NCBI RefSeq assembly: GCF_008831285.2 | Contig: NC_045139.1 | Location: forward strand, 13,560,354-13,624,353 | Reading direction: 5' to 3' | Length of the DNA stretch: 64,000 nucleotides | From: Nymphaea colorata | Taxonomy: Eukaryota > Streptophyta > Magnoliopsida > Nymphaeales > Nymphaeaceae | Shown here: positions 10,499-24,200 of the stretch, piece after piece | How positions within the stretch are numbered: the first letter of the stretch is position 1 | Layout: each line of letters starts with the position of its first letter | Notes under the pieces: model-generated | Database searches by the model: none | The model's input: the letters and a program-made list of their open reading frames with translations, nothing else | What the model was told of the DNA's origin: nothing | Position numbers and translations under genes: made by a program

Positions 10499-13400
10499 TC
10501 ATCTAATTGCACCCAGCAAATTTGCTCCCTCCAACATCGCACCATCAGTTATCTAAATTTTCATGGGCATCATAGAAAATTAAACATTAGCGCTATTGCC
10601 AAGACAGATTTACAGGTCAATTCTCAAGATTTTCCAACTACTAACCGTTTCCCGCAGATCAACTTGTCTTAAGTATGCTCTCCGAAGATTTGCACCGCGC
10701 AAGTTAGCTCGATACAGCTTAGCACCCTGTCCATAGAATAAAAAACTGAACAGAAAGTCCGTGCAAATGAAAACAACTGGAAATCAAAGTGCATGAAACT
10801 CTCATTTTTCAATATTTATTTTCAGATCCCAGATGAATCTCTACAATGCTTGAGTCATCCGCAGTTAGCCTGGTTCTGGCTTTTGTGGGACTCGAACTTT
10901 CAGTCTCTTGGACCAAGCTCAACAAGCTAGTCAAGTTACTGACTTCAGTTCCAATTCTTGACATTTTCTTAAGCCCGATCTGAGATAGGAATAAAATTGG
11001 TTCAAGTGGTACTCTACCTTTAAGTTTGCCCCTTCAAGATTTGCACCTTCAAGGTTGGCATCAGTCAGGTCAGCAGTCTGAAAAGCAGGAAAGAAAAAAC
11101 AAACAAGCCAAATTAGCAAAGCACCATCATTAGAGTTCAGCAAGTACTCTCCAGTCGTAGCTATAGAAACAAGGCTACATAGCAATAAATGAGCTAAAAG
11201 CCTAAAACATATGTATATTTATGTAAATCTCCTTAAAGTACTTGAAAAGGAAAATCTACTGCAAAAGGATTTCATCAAGTTCCAAATATGATATACAGGG
11301 AAAATAAATCTCACATTGACTAAAGCATGTATCCTGATTAATAAGATGGTAGTGAAGTTTTTAAGGCAAATCACTAAAAATGCCCATGTACTTGTTCCAT
11401 TTTGAATTTCTCATGGGACAGAGACTGTTGCCAAGTCAATGTCACGTTATATTAGAATCTCATAGCTCCTTTCAGTCAATAGGAATAGCAAACATAAATT
11501 ATAGTTAGGCCTTCCACCTAACAAACTCACGCAAACCAATCTCCATATTCAGTAAATAACAAAGAAACGTGGATTTGTGAACTTATTTATTCAATTTTAA
11601 TTCCTTCTATTGCCTGGACCAAAAAGCAGAACTGAAGGAACTGAACCTGCAAGTGTGCAGTACGAAGGTCAGCCTTGGAGAGGTCACAGCTCATCAAACA
11701 TGCATCTGCAAAAATGATGGGAAATGATACACAAATTCGATCAATAAGTTGAATTGCCTTTACTATTCTTAATGCAAGATGGAGCTGAATTATGACCAAA
11801 ATGTTCACAGAAATGATGCAAGATCAAGTAGCATGAAAACAAAGAGATTGCCTACGAAGGCAAACCCTGACTATGAAAATGACATACTATGTCAAGAAAG
11901 GTATCCAAAATACAGTGGGCAAAATAGCGTAACAATGGGACACAAGCAGACAAAGGAGATAGAAAAGAGCACATGAACGTGCAAAAAGAATAACAAGAAA
12001 CAGGTAACGAGAGAATTTGTAACTTCACCTGCAAATGAACTAAAAATCAGACTATTGATTGTAATAATCTACAAGTCAAGCGCAAAATGAATATCATTAA
12101 ATTAAAACTCTTAATGAAAGGAAACAGAAATTTGAAATCAACAGTTGCGTAGCTGATCCTCGAACATGGTTAAAGATAACTCATTCACTACCTATAGAAA
12201 ATGTGTGAAAAGGGACATTATTATCAAGAAAGTCAAGGTCATAATAATTCCGTCCAATTGGGGAACCAGCTTAAACAAGAAAGCAACATGAGCCAAATGG
12301 CATGTACCTTGTAAATTAGCACTCTGAAGGCAGGCACGAGATAGTATCGCTCTTTGGAGATTTGCACCAGCAAGCTCACACCTTCCCTAGGCCAAAAGAC
12401 TAAAGATTTAACGATGTTGATTGAAAAATCAGGATGTGAATAATTTAACAACCTGACTGAAAGACCCAACTGTCAAGTATGGTGGATCCCAACCCATCCC
12501 ACACCGATCTGCATTCACACCTAAAAATGTTACTAACCAGGAAATTTGATGGCGTGGGGTACAGGAAAATAAACCCCTCAAGGTTTTCCAAAATCTTCAA
12601 TACATGAATGAACTCTAATCTTTCCCTGCACACAAACACAAGCCCTCGCATGTTTGTCCCCAAGTCTGGATGTCAAACCTGAATCTAATACAACTTGGCT
12701 CAAAACTGACTTGACTGCACAGTGTGGCAAATCTCACTGGCTTCGATTTGCACCTATAAAGCTATGAACCAAGACACTTAGTAGTATGGGACATGACTAC
12801 ATAATCCTCCAAGAGTTCTCAAAATCTTCAATTTAGGGCTATGCTCAAATCCTTTCCTTATATGGGGCATTACAAGTATCCACCATAACAGATCTTCAAC
12901 TAATTACATGATATCCAAGACAAAATAATATATTCAGTAGCCAACAATCATTTTAATCTGCCACCAGCAATATCAGGATATTTACCAAACATAAATGCTC
13001 ATAAACAGATTATGCACGAAAATAGCAGCAAAAAATTAAGAAAGAAAAATCAAGATATACGTTTCTCAAGTGTCCCAAAAATGAAGTTCAGCTTGTATAC
13101 AGATCAACATATGCATGCACATTCAAGTGTGTGTGTAATGAGCTCTCTCCTTTCAAAATTCAGACACATGGTCTGCACAACTCCCATTACCATCTGCAGT
13201 CCCCTCTTTCCCAGGTAAAACTTGATTCTTCTACACCATAATGATCCAAATTTATTGTCAAGCTCCCAGAAAGTTAACTCCGATCATGCATGCAAGTAAA
13301 ATGAGTGCTTAACCGTATTCAAGCATCATGTTACTTCTGCTATATCAAGACATTCTTCCATCAATGAACCGTATTCAAGCACATGACGTAACATCAAAAA

Positions 13401-16400
13401 CCAAAATGTATGATATTCATGAAAACAGGATTCGAATCTTACTCACGTAATGTTGCATCTTGGAAAATGGAACCAGCAGCATCAACATCCTGTTGAAGGT
13501 GTGAAGAAAAAATGTTAAGGAAATGGGCTACACCCAGACTATCAACAGAGTTAAAGACTTCATATACTATAAACTAGAGAAGGATGCTGAGGTAAAACTT
13601 GTAGTAGAGCAAGAAAGACTGATGACTATAGTCATTCAATAAACCAACCCGGAATTTAGCAGCTTGCAGATTAGCACAAGAGAATAGCACACCATGAAGA
13701 CGTGCAAAACTGAAGTCAACAGCAGAAAGGTCCTGTAGAAGTAGACATAATTCTTAAATTGGAATAATGACATAAAAACAAAAATATGCAATCAGCACTA
13801 CAGTTAAAATTGAACCTAGAACAATTCCAGCAGAATACTCATGAAGATCTAAACATTTGCACTTATCATAATAATCATAGGCAAAACTTTATCATGTAAA
13901 TTGAAGGTTCTTCAATTCAATTCCATTAAGATATGCCCTCATGTCTCAACTTACCAATTTTGAGAGATCAAGCCCAGAAAGATTGACGCCCCGCAACCTA
14001 ACATGTTCTGATTGTATGCATTTGATAACATCTGTGCGTGTCAAATCAGTTCTGATGTCATCTTCCACTTTCTCTTTGTTTAGGTGATTATGTATGTTCT
14101 CCATAAATCCCTGAAGTTTTAAAAGCAGCCACAAAAAGATGAGACAAGCAAAATTCATAGTCAGCATCAAGCATCAAACTTTTTGGCTACTTCTCATAAA
14201 ATGTCTAAATAAAAGGCCAGCAGCAAATTACTGAACATAAGTCTCCCCTCAAGAATACATATTCTAACACTAGACAGACTTAGCAAACAGCCAAATGCAC
14301 CCTATTGTGACATAACATAATTTAGAAAACCAATCTCAGAAACCATTATAAACCAGTACAAACACCTGCCCAGTGTGTGGTAAGGTATACATCTAACTAC
14401 TCAGGATCCAAATATGCAATGTCAAGAAGCGTCCATGCAATATGAACCTATGAAATCCACAAACATGAAGATTGCCACAAGGACAAACTTATGATTGAAA
14501 CTTTATAGCACAAAACTGATAAGAAAATCTACAACAAAATATTTAAATCCACTTTTGAGTCTTGACCAATGCAAATATAGACTCTTCTAAATAGTAGAGT
14601 ACCCATGTCGACACGACCAGACACAAGTACAGGTACGGCATTGGACACGGGTTGTGTGCATTTTTGACTGGGTTGGGTGTGGTCAATGCACCCAAGAACG
14701 AGTTTATCCAATTTTGGACTCGGTCAAACTTGACCAAGTCCAAAATTGTCCAACATTTAAGGTTTCCCTTTTTCATTTTTATTTTTACACAATGAACTCA
14801 AAACAGCCTTCCAAATCTGTTTTGAGTTTTCCTGTACACAATAGAAAGCTCAACTGCCTCAAAGGTGCTACCTAACCTGATTTTCCGTGTCTGACAAGAT
14901 TTTCCGGTGATCGGAGGCATTCTTTGGCAAGGAAGAGGCTTTCTCCAGTTATTTACACACACACACACACACAGAAGTGTCCCCATACCCAATCATTTTA
15001 AAAGTGCTTTGCGCCTGTACCCATATTGGTACCCGCACCTGTACTCATACCAACACCCACATTATACCCATGTGACTTAGTTTTTGTCTATGGTTCTCAA
15101 GCAAGAGATAGTAGTCTGCAAAAGCTCCATCTACTCAAAGAAGCCACATTACATATTCTAAGATTCATCATATATACATACTCTTTTGAGGACTAGGAGT
15201 GAAAGTTAACCAAGCCTAAAAATTTGATGTCTTAAATCCCAAATAAATTCTATTTAGGCATCACAACCTTTACATAAAACATGAGAACTTCACAAGATCA
15301 TAGCAAATTACCATTAGACATAAAAACACCCAGTTTAATTTTGTATGGTCCTACCATTAAGATGCAAATTAGAAATAAAGACAAACCAGTGAACCAAATG
15401 ACCCATCTTTACTCCGATTACTATTTTCTACATGCATGCATTATTACAGTTTTCCAGAGTGTCAGATGTATGGAAGTCCACTTTCCAAAAAGGCTAGAAC
15501 TATTATAAGAAGATAAAATGCCATTGTCCATACTCAACAAAACAAGAGGCATGCAAAACCACTCTAAGTCTAAACAGTTCCATAAAACTAACATGGAAAA
15601 CAAATTGCAATATAGTTAAGGACACTCCAGTAAACATCTCCACAAGGAAAAAACCAATCCAATCAAATTATAAAAAGCAGGAACTATGGAAACTTGAGAG
15701 GGAAACAACTGTGACTTACAAAAGAGTAGCACTTACAAGCAGCTGATAGTATTCAGCTTCTCGAACAAGCTCCGGGTATTCAGAATCTTTAAGAATAGGA
15801 ACTACGCCATCCCTCAACCAGTTCAAGATATGCCTAAAATGTGTCCCATCCCTATCAACAAAGATATAACCCTGCAGAGGATATATTTAGGAAGAGAAAT
15901 TAAGAGATTCCTAAAATTATGGACTTTACTTAGACTTATCCTGGAAAGGGGCAAATTAACAAAGTTCAGTACAGCAGTATAAGATGTTCCACAAAATTTC
16001 TATAGCCACCTCACAGTTGCATTTTCCCATGCATATTTGGTACATTTAGGAACGACACTAGTGATGAAAATGAAAACGAACATGAAACATAAAATGTCAT
16101 ACTACTGAACGCTGCTAGATATAACCAGAAAGCTTGATCTATGAACATCTGGATTTTTATGTGGAGATGAATAGTGTAAGCTAGAAGTGCTTCTTCCTGT
16201 CCTCTCAAGCTGCATTTTCTTCACCGTATTCCATATTTCCAGATGACAGCGCAATGGAACTTAATAAGTGTGAATATGATCAGCACGTATGTTACTGATG
16301 ATTACCTTTATATGCAAAGAGACGACAAAGAGTACATACAGCTTACTAGCAGAAAAATAATACGATGGTACTACCTCATGATGATAACCGCTCAGAGTGT

Positions 16401-17229
16401 GCCTCCCACTAAACATTGCTGCAAGCATCGAGTCTGGTTCACGCTGCGTTAAAGTCTCTATCGTAGTTGAATATTTCTTCCCACCTATGAAAAAACACGA
16501 AAGATTTAGCCAATAAAAAATTAATCCATACAGTGAAAGAAATTGTAGGAGCACTTCAACTAACTGAACTAAAACTACTGCAATTATATGTTTTTTTGAC
16601 CTAACCAAACAAGCGAGAGAAAACTGATTTGCCATTATGCTCCACCATACATCATTCCCAACATAGCCTATTTATGGGTGCATAAAAAACCATTTGAAAA
16701 AAAAAAAAAAAGTAAATGTATAGGCCAGTCAAAATGATTGTCTTGCTTCTCCTTAGTTGAAACATTTTCTCTGTTCAAAAACTTCTTGAGGTTCGTGTCG
16801 GAGTGGAGCCACAAATCCCACCGTCCGACGCCAGGAAGTTGCAAAGCCTGATCTCCGACTTCGAACATACAATAAAAAACCAGAATAACCTGTATCCTCT
16901 CACACTTCCAAAGAAGAAACACGCGACCCATTAACAAGAGCTACACAGACATCCTGATTCGCCAAATGAAGCTACCATAAAGAAAGTCAAAGCATCACAA
17001 CATTTTCCTTCTGTTACAAAAAGGAAAAACTAAAATGGAACCTTTTGACTTCATCACTAAGTAAACTGCCCCTAATTTTGATGTCCATGTGAACTGCGAA
17101 GAAACCACGGGGAAAACTTGCACAAGTTTCACAAATTAAGGAAAACGAAATGAAACAAAAAGGAGGTACAATTAAGCAGCGAAACTCACCGATATCCAGA
17201 CGAATTACCGAAGGGAATTCGGTACCCAT
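10499..17229 (-). CDS. BTB/POZ (KCTD-type) and pentapeptide-repeat protein, FIP2-like
   Basis: Eleven exons keep frame: 17229-17190, 16484-16375, 15871-15737, 14110-13955, 13732-13649, 13489-13443, 12381-12308, 11705-11647, 11077-11018, 10726-10646, 10552-10499. They encode 299 aa, the usual length of Arabidopsis FIP2 (At5g55000, partner of formin AtFH1). Residues 8-95 are a T1/BTB fold (IRLDIGGKKYSTTIETLT, MLAAMFSGRH, GYIFVDRDGTHFRHILNWLR). Residues 120-145 contain the family motif TDVIKCIQSEHVRLRGVNLS. Residues about 133-299 are pentapeptide repeats A(N/D)LxxA (LTDANLEGANLEGANLKGAK), predicted to fold as a right-handed beta helix, ending EGANLLGAIR. A role linking BTB complexes and cytoskeleton is family knowledge, not visible here. 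Exon 6/7 has competing splice sites; only one pair keeps frame. Intron 3 carries a dispersed repeat. Confidence 0.95.
14805..15112. repeat. dispersed repeat copy A in FIP2 intron 3
   Basis: The sequence AGAAAGCTCAACTGCCTC through TGTACCCATATTGG to TTTGTCTATGG is found again, about 80% identical by eye, at 19540-20340. Shared landmarks are GAAAGCTCA, GGTGCTACC, TCCGTGTCTG, GGCATTCT, GGCTTTCTCCAGT, CACCTGTAC and ACCCATGTGA. Copy A has a short CA microsatellite (14953-14972) and lacks about 480 bases present in copy B. The family and origin are not recognised. Confidence 0.7.
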
Positions 17230-17252
17230 CACTGGTCCGTCGATTTCGAAGA

Positions 17253-17900
17253 CCTACTGCAGAAATGTACTCGAGAAATACCGCCGACAAAAAGGGAGGG
17301 GGAGAAACGTACAAAGGATGAAGAAATGACGATACAGACTCGTTGAGCTTCCACACATGTCCTGGGGTCAATTGAAGGGGAATTATACACGGACAACAAT
17401 TTTCATTAATAGTCTAAGAATTTCCCAATATCACACTTGACTACTCTGTTAGACTGTCAAGTGTTAACGACTCAAGCGAAGGTAAAGCACCGACACCTTT
17501 TCCCATTTAACACAATACTAAAGCACGTGCCTAAACAAAAGATACGGGTTGGGAAAAATATGTTACATAAAGAACTTCTTTATGATTTTTGTCATATAAA
17601 ATGAGATTCTTCATTGCCAAATTGATGCGCAGTTGGCTAATTGTCAAATTATTTATAAAAAAAAATATTGAATAGAACAAACCTGATCATCAAAAAGATC
17701 AATAGATTTGGATTCTTCAAAAAATTCACATCTTTAGTGTTATACAATCACATGTATGAAACAAGATATACCCATTTGAATCTTGGGGTAGCCAATGCAT
17801 ATGCATTTTACAAACATATTATTCAATTTTTGGATTTGGATTTTGACCTGTATTACAAACCTTTGAATTTTGACATGTATTACAAACCTCCAAAATATTG
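17253..17900. other. FIP2 upstream region, partly duplicated
   Basis: This holds the presumed FIP2 leader and promoter. Bases 17362-17605, from TCAATTGAAGGGGAATTA to CATATAAAATGAGAT, recur at 20343-20612 with small indels. At 17830-17890 a short tandem repeat (TGTATTACAAACCT twice) is visible. No clear TATA box was identified. Confidence 0.55.
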
Positions 17901-17949
17901 ACATGGATCTAGCTAGTGTGGTTCTTATTTTACTCAAGAATGTTTTCTT

Positions 17950-18950
17950 TCACCTCATGCGTAGATAGTGAAATCTCATTCGTTCTCAAATAATACCTTA
18001 CTTAGTAACTCACTAACATAATTGGATCCTAAAAGTAAACAAATATCATAATATCATTGGACCCAATAAAAAAGCAAACAAAATTTCATCCAACATCATT
18101 TTATGCTACATAAGTGTTGTCTTGCATCTCATGAGCATGTACACAAAACAATTTCCTTCACATGGAAGAACACAAAAAATATCATTAAGCATCACTTTAT
18201 AATGGTTGAATCCCAAAAGCAAGTAACGGTTATATTTTGGATCTAAAAATGGATATAGGACTTGTTTCAAAAGATCCAAAACCAGTCTATCCATGTGTAA
18301 ACCAATCATGAACCAATGTCAATCAATGTGGATCATAAAACAACAATTAGATCCAACCCCATAAGCTAAAAGAATATAAACATTTAGATCAATATTAGCA
18401 TGGATCGAAACACATCACTTTCCAGAATACAACTAATATGGATTTAAAACACAAATGGTCCACATTGAAGTATTATATAACACAATTTAACAACAATATT
18501 TGACCTTTGAGATGACGCAGATCTGGATCCAAACTAGTCCATCTTCCTTAAAAGCAAGTAAAATCTCATATACTAACATTTTAGTGCCACAGCTATGCAA
18601 GTAAAAGCATTAAAGAAAAAATTCATTATCATAACAAAAAAGAGAGCAAATAAAGCCGTATTCAATAGTGCTGTAGAAAGATTTGGATCCAGAAAGACAA
18701 CAAATATCACTATAGGATTGAATCCAAAAATCAAACATAATAACATCTATTGGATCCAATATAAATAGGATGTGTTCTTTTAACCAATGTCAAACAAATT
18801 ATAGATCTGAAATGTCAAAATAAGATCCAATTCCGTCAGCTAAATAGATATATAGATTCAGTCATGTCAACAAGGACCCAAACATAACAATATGAAAAGA
18901 ATCATCAATATGGACTTAGAACAAGTTCACATTAAAATAACATCTAGCTC
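17950..18950. repeat. degenerate tandem repeat, about 430-450-bp unit
   Basis: At least two diverged units are visible. 18270-18480 and 18720-18940 share, in order, CCAATGTCAA, GATCCAA followed by CC or TTCC, AGCTAAA with AGAT or AGAA, TAGAT, AATATGGA and TTCACATT/TCCACATT. GGATCC/GATCCAA words recur through the block. It is non-coding and AT-rich. It may be a decayed transposon tail or a small satellite; I cannot tell which. Confidence 0.45.
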
Positions 18951-19539
18951 TATCGTTTCTTTCCGTCCCTCGTTCTTTCCCTCCCAAGTTTCTTGCGTAT
19001 TAGCATTTCCTTGTCTTACATGATTTTTTCTTTCGTTGGTATAAGATTGTGGTGCAGATTCCAAGAACTATGGCATCGTTGGAACCGCGGCCTGAAGAAT
19101 TAAGAGATAATATGCGGTTCGAAGTTGTCGATTAAACTTGCAATGAATTCTTGGGTGATCACGATGTATTGGGAGGGAAAGAACAAGGGAAGAAAAGAAA
19201 ACGATAGAGACAGAACTACCGCAACATGTACTGTAGCTTAAGGGCATGTTGAATCCCTTCAATATGATCTGCCCTTACTTAAATAGCTCTATCAGTGTAA
19301 TTCACCTATAAAAGGAAAGAATGGTTAAAGAAAATTGAAGGACAGAAAAGGAGAAAGAAGAAAATGACTCGAGACGAGTGACGGTACAGCTATACCGTAT
19401 TGCTTAGGAGCATGAATCTTTCTCGTTCCAGTTGCCGCCTGATTATCTTGCGAGTCGCTCTAGTCAGTTGGCGTCTCATCTTCTCAATTCTTGGCCGTGA
19501 TCACTTGCCATGCTTCAAAGATCATATCTCCTGCAGCTT

Positions 19540-19984
19540 TTCAAAGCTGTTCTAAGTTCTCCTGCACACATTAGAAAGCTCAGTTGTCTCAAGGTGCTAC
19601 CCAACTTGATTTCCGGTGTCTGGCCAGATTTTCCTGCAAACAGCGGCATTCTCCGGTGAGGCAGCCGCTTTCTCCAGTGAACACAGCTTACTCCTGACTG
19701 TTTTTTTTAGTTTTTGTTATTTTTGTTTCAATTCCTTTTTCAGTTTTTCCTTCTGCTGTCATTTTCTTGTTCTTCTTCGTCCCCCTCTCTTTCTCAGTTT
19801 CCTTCATGTTTTTGCAGTTTCACTAATATTTTGTTTGAATCGAGCTGTAAAATCCGTGGCTGTTTCGTGTTCATGTATATATAAGTATGGAGTCTATGAA
19901 CTGTGGATGCATGGATATGATTATTGATCTTATCGTCTTGTGACTTCTTTACGTTTTTTACTTTGTTCCGTGTTTTGTATTCGC

Positions 19985-20031
<47 letters not shown>

Positions 20032-20342
20032 CTTGAAGTCTGTTAGTGTTTTTAACATATGAATATATGAATATGATCTGATTTGAGCCATTGGCACTTA
20101 CAGTCTTAATTTCTTGACTACTCATGGCTAGTTTTTATGATTTTATCATATTTTTCTTTATGTTTACCTGTTAGTGTTGCTTTATCATATGAATATGAAG
20201 TTGTTTGTTTAGAAATGTATATCAACGACGCCCCCATATCCAAGCTTTTCGAAAGTGATTAACACTTATAACCATACAGGCATCCATACCATACGGGCAC
20301 TTGCACCTGTACCCATGTGATTGAGCTTCTGTATCTATGGGT
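19540..20342. repeat. dispersed repeat copy B
   Basis: Second copy of the sequence at 14805-15112. It carries an extra central segment (about 19685-20220) that includes T/C-rich DNA and a long TA microsatellite. Its right end touches the duplicated FIP2 upstream sequence at 20343 without a gap. Confidence 0.65.
19985..20027. repeat. TA microsatellite
   Basis: About 21 uninterrupted TA units directly visible. Confidence 0.98.
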
Positions 20343-20612
20343 CTATTGAAGGGGAATTATACACGGAGAACAATTTTCAATAATAGCCTAAGAATTTCCT
20401 TTATCTACAGAAGCCTGCTTTAACTTTCCCAGTATCACGTTTGACTACTCTGCTGACGTCTCAAGTGAAGGCAAAACATCAACACCGCTCAAATAACGTC
20501 AAAAATAACCTTTTTCTAATTTAACACAAGACTAACAAACGATACGGATTAGGAAAATGTGCTACGAAAATAACTTCTTTATGAATTTTGTCACATAAAA
20601 TGAGATGTGATC
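20343..20612. repeat. duplicate of FIP2 upstream sequence
   Basis: Matches 17362-17605 in the same orientation. Both share AATTGAAGGGGAATTATA, TAGTCTAAGAATTTCC or TAGCCTAAGAATTTCC, TTGACTACTCTG, ACATCAACACC or GCACCGACACC, AACTTCTTTATGA and CATAAAATGAGAT. Some 25-bp indels separate the copies. Confidence 0.8.
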
Positions 20613-21291
20613 AAAGATGCAGCAGCATGACAGCATTTCCAAGAAGCTGCTACAATCGTGAGGGAAGTCTAGAAAGGCAGAGAACTTAAGCATACGGATT
20701 CTCAATTATGTCATGCAAGCTTATCATATAAATAAACTCGTTGGTTGTTTGTATCATTCAACAACTTGAAGCACGCATATAGACTTGTCAAAATTGTCAA
20801 TGTACTCACTCATAAAAGAATATGAAAAGCAGAAGATTAAATGAAAGGCTTTTGTAGCTAAGTAGACAACATTCGCACTTCAAAAAAACTGAACATATTG
20901 GCGAAATGAATGAGAACTTGATTCATAAACTTAACCGAACGTAAAGGTCCCACTCTCCCTTCAACATTTATTGCTATGACAATGTTTAACGAAAACATTC
21001 ATAAGTTCCATCTCATTGTCCATGCTCAGTTAGCGGGACCGAACGGGCCGTTCATCTCACAGATGGACGGTGTTCGTGGGGCCGCTACTGGAGGAATTCT
21101 TGGGGTGGAAGTTGCCCCGGAGCCCTTCATGCAAGGGAAGTTACACGCGCGACGACACGTTGCTTTCTTCTTCGACACGTAGTTCCTCCCCTCCGTGCCC
21201 ACCTCGCTTCGATCATTTTGGCAATCGTCCTGTTCCATTCAGAGTTCAGGAAAGCCAGGTGAAGGCTGCTTCTCCTTTCCCTCCTCCTCCC
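20612..21291 (+). other. upstream region and leader of the DUF639 gene
   Basis: Non-coding AT-rich DNA to about 20950, then a more GC-rich leader. The coding frame of the next gene is open back to about 21070 but has no earlier in-frame ATG, so the leader is taken as untranslated. No clear TATA box was chosen. Confidence 0.45.
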
Positions 21292-24200
21292 ATGGAGCTG
21301 GAACACCTCTCAGCCGTTGCCAAGTCCGTCGTTGCTCGATCCTCAGAGTAAAGTTTTCTTCTTCTTCGACCTCTCTCTGTCTCTCTCGGTTTTTGTTCAC
21401 CAACCTCAATAACATAAAACAAAAAGTATATTTTGGATATCATTGATCATGGAATGCATGGCTGCAGGCCGACTTTTGAACGCGTTAAATTTAATGATAA
21501 GTAACATTTATTTGCGTGTCTACCTCTGAGAGGGAGAGATCTATAACTGGGTAAGGTGCCAATCTAGATTTCACATCGTTACGGGCAACTCAGTGATTGA
21601 CAACAGAAAGGACGTATACTACTCTTTCACTAACCCTGCATATTTTTTGTGGATTAATGCAGGATTCTAGATACCTCTGTGAGTGATTTTGTAGATAGTT
21701 TTGAGAAAGGACTAATAAAGGTTGGAACAAATGAGAATGGAAGAAAACTGATTGAGTTCTGCTGCTCAAAGGTTGTCAGTGTTCTATGTCCGTTCATAGA
21801 TGAGAAGATAAAAGATGGGTATTTCACCAGGCTTACCTTCGATATGATGCTTGCATGGGAGAAGCCTAGTTCCATTGATGAACGCCCTCACATGGTCTGT
21901 TCCATTCCCATTCTTAAGTTACTCCTACGGTCTTACCTTGTGAAACAATATGCCTAAAAAAGTTTGCTTTTCAATGATTTCCTTTTTTCCTGTTGTGCTA
22001 AAAAAATGGAAAGTAGACATAGATATGGTATCTCCCTGTAGCGCGTAGCCGATGTCCTAGTGGCATGATTTTTCGAAGCCGTGGGTCACTCTGGTGATGG
22101 GGTATTCTTTTAGTGGGTATTAGCAGCTGAACGGTTCCCTTCTTGTCTTAATTGGTTTAGGAAAGCATAGCAAAGGAGCACGAAGAGAAGAAAATGCCAC
22201 CAGGAATAGTGGAGCCAGATGAAGATATCCCGCTATTCTACTCGGATTTACTGCCACTGCTTGTAAGTTCCTCTTCTTAGACTTTTGTTATTTGTAATGT
22301 AAATGCCCTTAGTTTTTCGAGAAATATGTACAGACAGTGAACTGTGAACGTAGCCGCTATTGATTTTTGTGAATTTGATGAGATGCGTGCTCTGGAGTGT
22401 AGGCTAACCTTGACCGTTCACAGGTCGATGAGAAGCTCAATGTTGGTGAGGATGCTTTTGCGTGGCTGAGCTCCGTGCTTCCTCTGGCTGCAGATATTGC
22501 AAATGCGCGTTTCGTTTTTGAGACGTTGGCAGCACCAACTGCAAATCGACTTCATTTCCCAGCCTATGATAGATATCTCAGGGAGATAGACAAGTAAGAA
22601 TTCCATCTCTTTGACATCAGCAGCAAAATCTGTTACTGTTGAACACATCGATAGTGTTATAGGTAGGAGATAAGCAGCCTGCCGAATCGGTATGAAGGTA
22701 GTCAATGCCAGTTCTGAGCCTTTTTTTGTTTGTGGGCTATAAAAAATTTCATTTTTGAATCACTAGTTGCAGCAGTTTAATAATCTTCATGCAGCTTTGT
22801 ATCGAATTTCCAATTTGTTTAGGCCTACCTTTTCTTTAGATAAATATATTAGAACTAGCAAGTATTTTTTTTATTTAAGACAGGATCAACAGTGAATTGT
22901 GGTGTACACATGCAACACCTCCACCGTCCACGCAAAAGCAGCTGAACAGACCCATTACTTGTTTTTGATAGATTGAAATGATTAGTTTGCGATACTTGTA
23001 GCCAAGATAAAAAGAAGAGATAAAGGTGAAGTGAAAAAAATGCAAACTACCTCATGTGCAGGAGCATCAAGAAACTGCCCCAGCAAACAGTACCAAATGG
23101 AGCTGAGCTCAGAGATGACGAATTCATCCTGCATGTGGAAGGAACTGCATCGACGCCACGAGTTGTGAGGCACATAGGAGGGACAAGCTGGCCTGGTACG
23201 TGGGGAACATCATTGCACATTTAGAGATTGATATGTGAGAAAATGCATCAGACCGTGCATAGAGTTGTAGTTGCCAGAAAAAAAGAATTTAAAAAATACA
23301 GGCAACACTCAGATAGAAATTTGGTTTGATTCTTTTTGAAAAATTTCTTGTGCATCTAAGTTGTGGTCCTCATATAGGGATCTGGCAGTTTGGCTTCCCA
23401 AATAAGAGGAACAAAAAAAATTATTGCAACCTAACAGTAACTGATTTAGTTGCTGCTAAAACCAATTCATTATCATCGATTAGTGTGTTATGTTGATCAT
23501 GGTTCTTGACAAAACATGAAAGGCAGGTAAGCTGTAAAAGCAAGTTCATCCATATCAAACGTCCAGTTCAGCAGCTGGATTTAGTTGGATCATATGCTAT
23601 TTACATATTATAATGTTCTAATCCAATGTTCTCTATTTGATTTTGCAGGACGGCTTACACTAACAAACTATGCTCTTTACTTTGAAGCATCTGCTGCGCT
23701 TTCCTATGAAAATGCCTTGAAAATTGACTTGTCAAATTCAGAAGTGGGTCACCAAGTAAAAGCAGCATCTACAGGCCCTTGGGGTGCTCCTATCTTTGAC
23801 AAAGCTATGGTCTATGAGTCCACTCAGTTGTGAGAATCTATCTTTCTCTCCCTCTCTCTCTCCCTCTCTCATATGGAGGGCACGTCCATGTCTATGTGGA
23901 TAATCACGTATCTCTCATGGAGGGGACATTCAAGTCAAGATCTTAAATCAACTGGTGAACAAGCTGCATGAAACAATGCAAGGAGTTCTGCTTCGACTGT
24001 GCTAACTTGAAAGCAGAGGAGTGACAATCATGTTTGCTTTTTATACCTCTCCTCCTGCAAAATCCCACAAAATCCAGACTAGATAGTAGGATGGGAATCC
24101 ATTACCTCAAGCTTATTTGCATGCTTGTCCAACCCATTTAAGTTGGTTGTTTTTTTGGCATATTGTATACCAATTCTCTGAATTCTTTACCTTTGTGATG

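Noticed and set aside
12239-12663. Minus-strand frames around FIP2 exon 7
   Set aside because: They run through introns; only the part at 12308-12381 is coding, and in a frame fixed by neighbouring exons.
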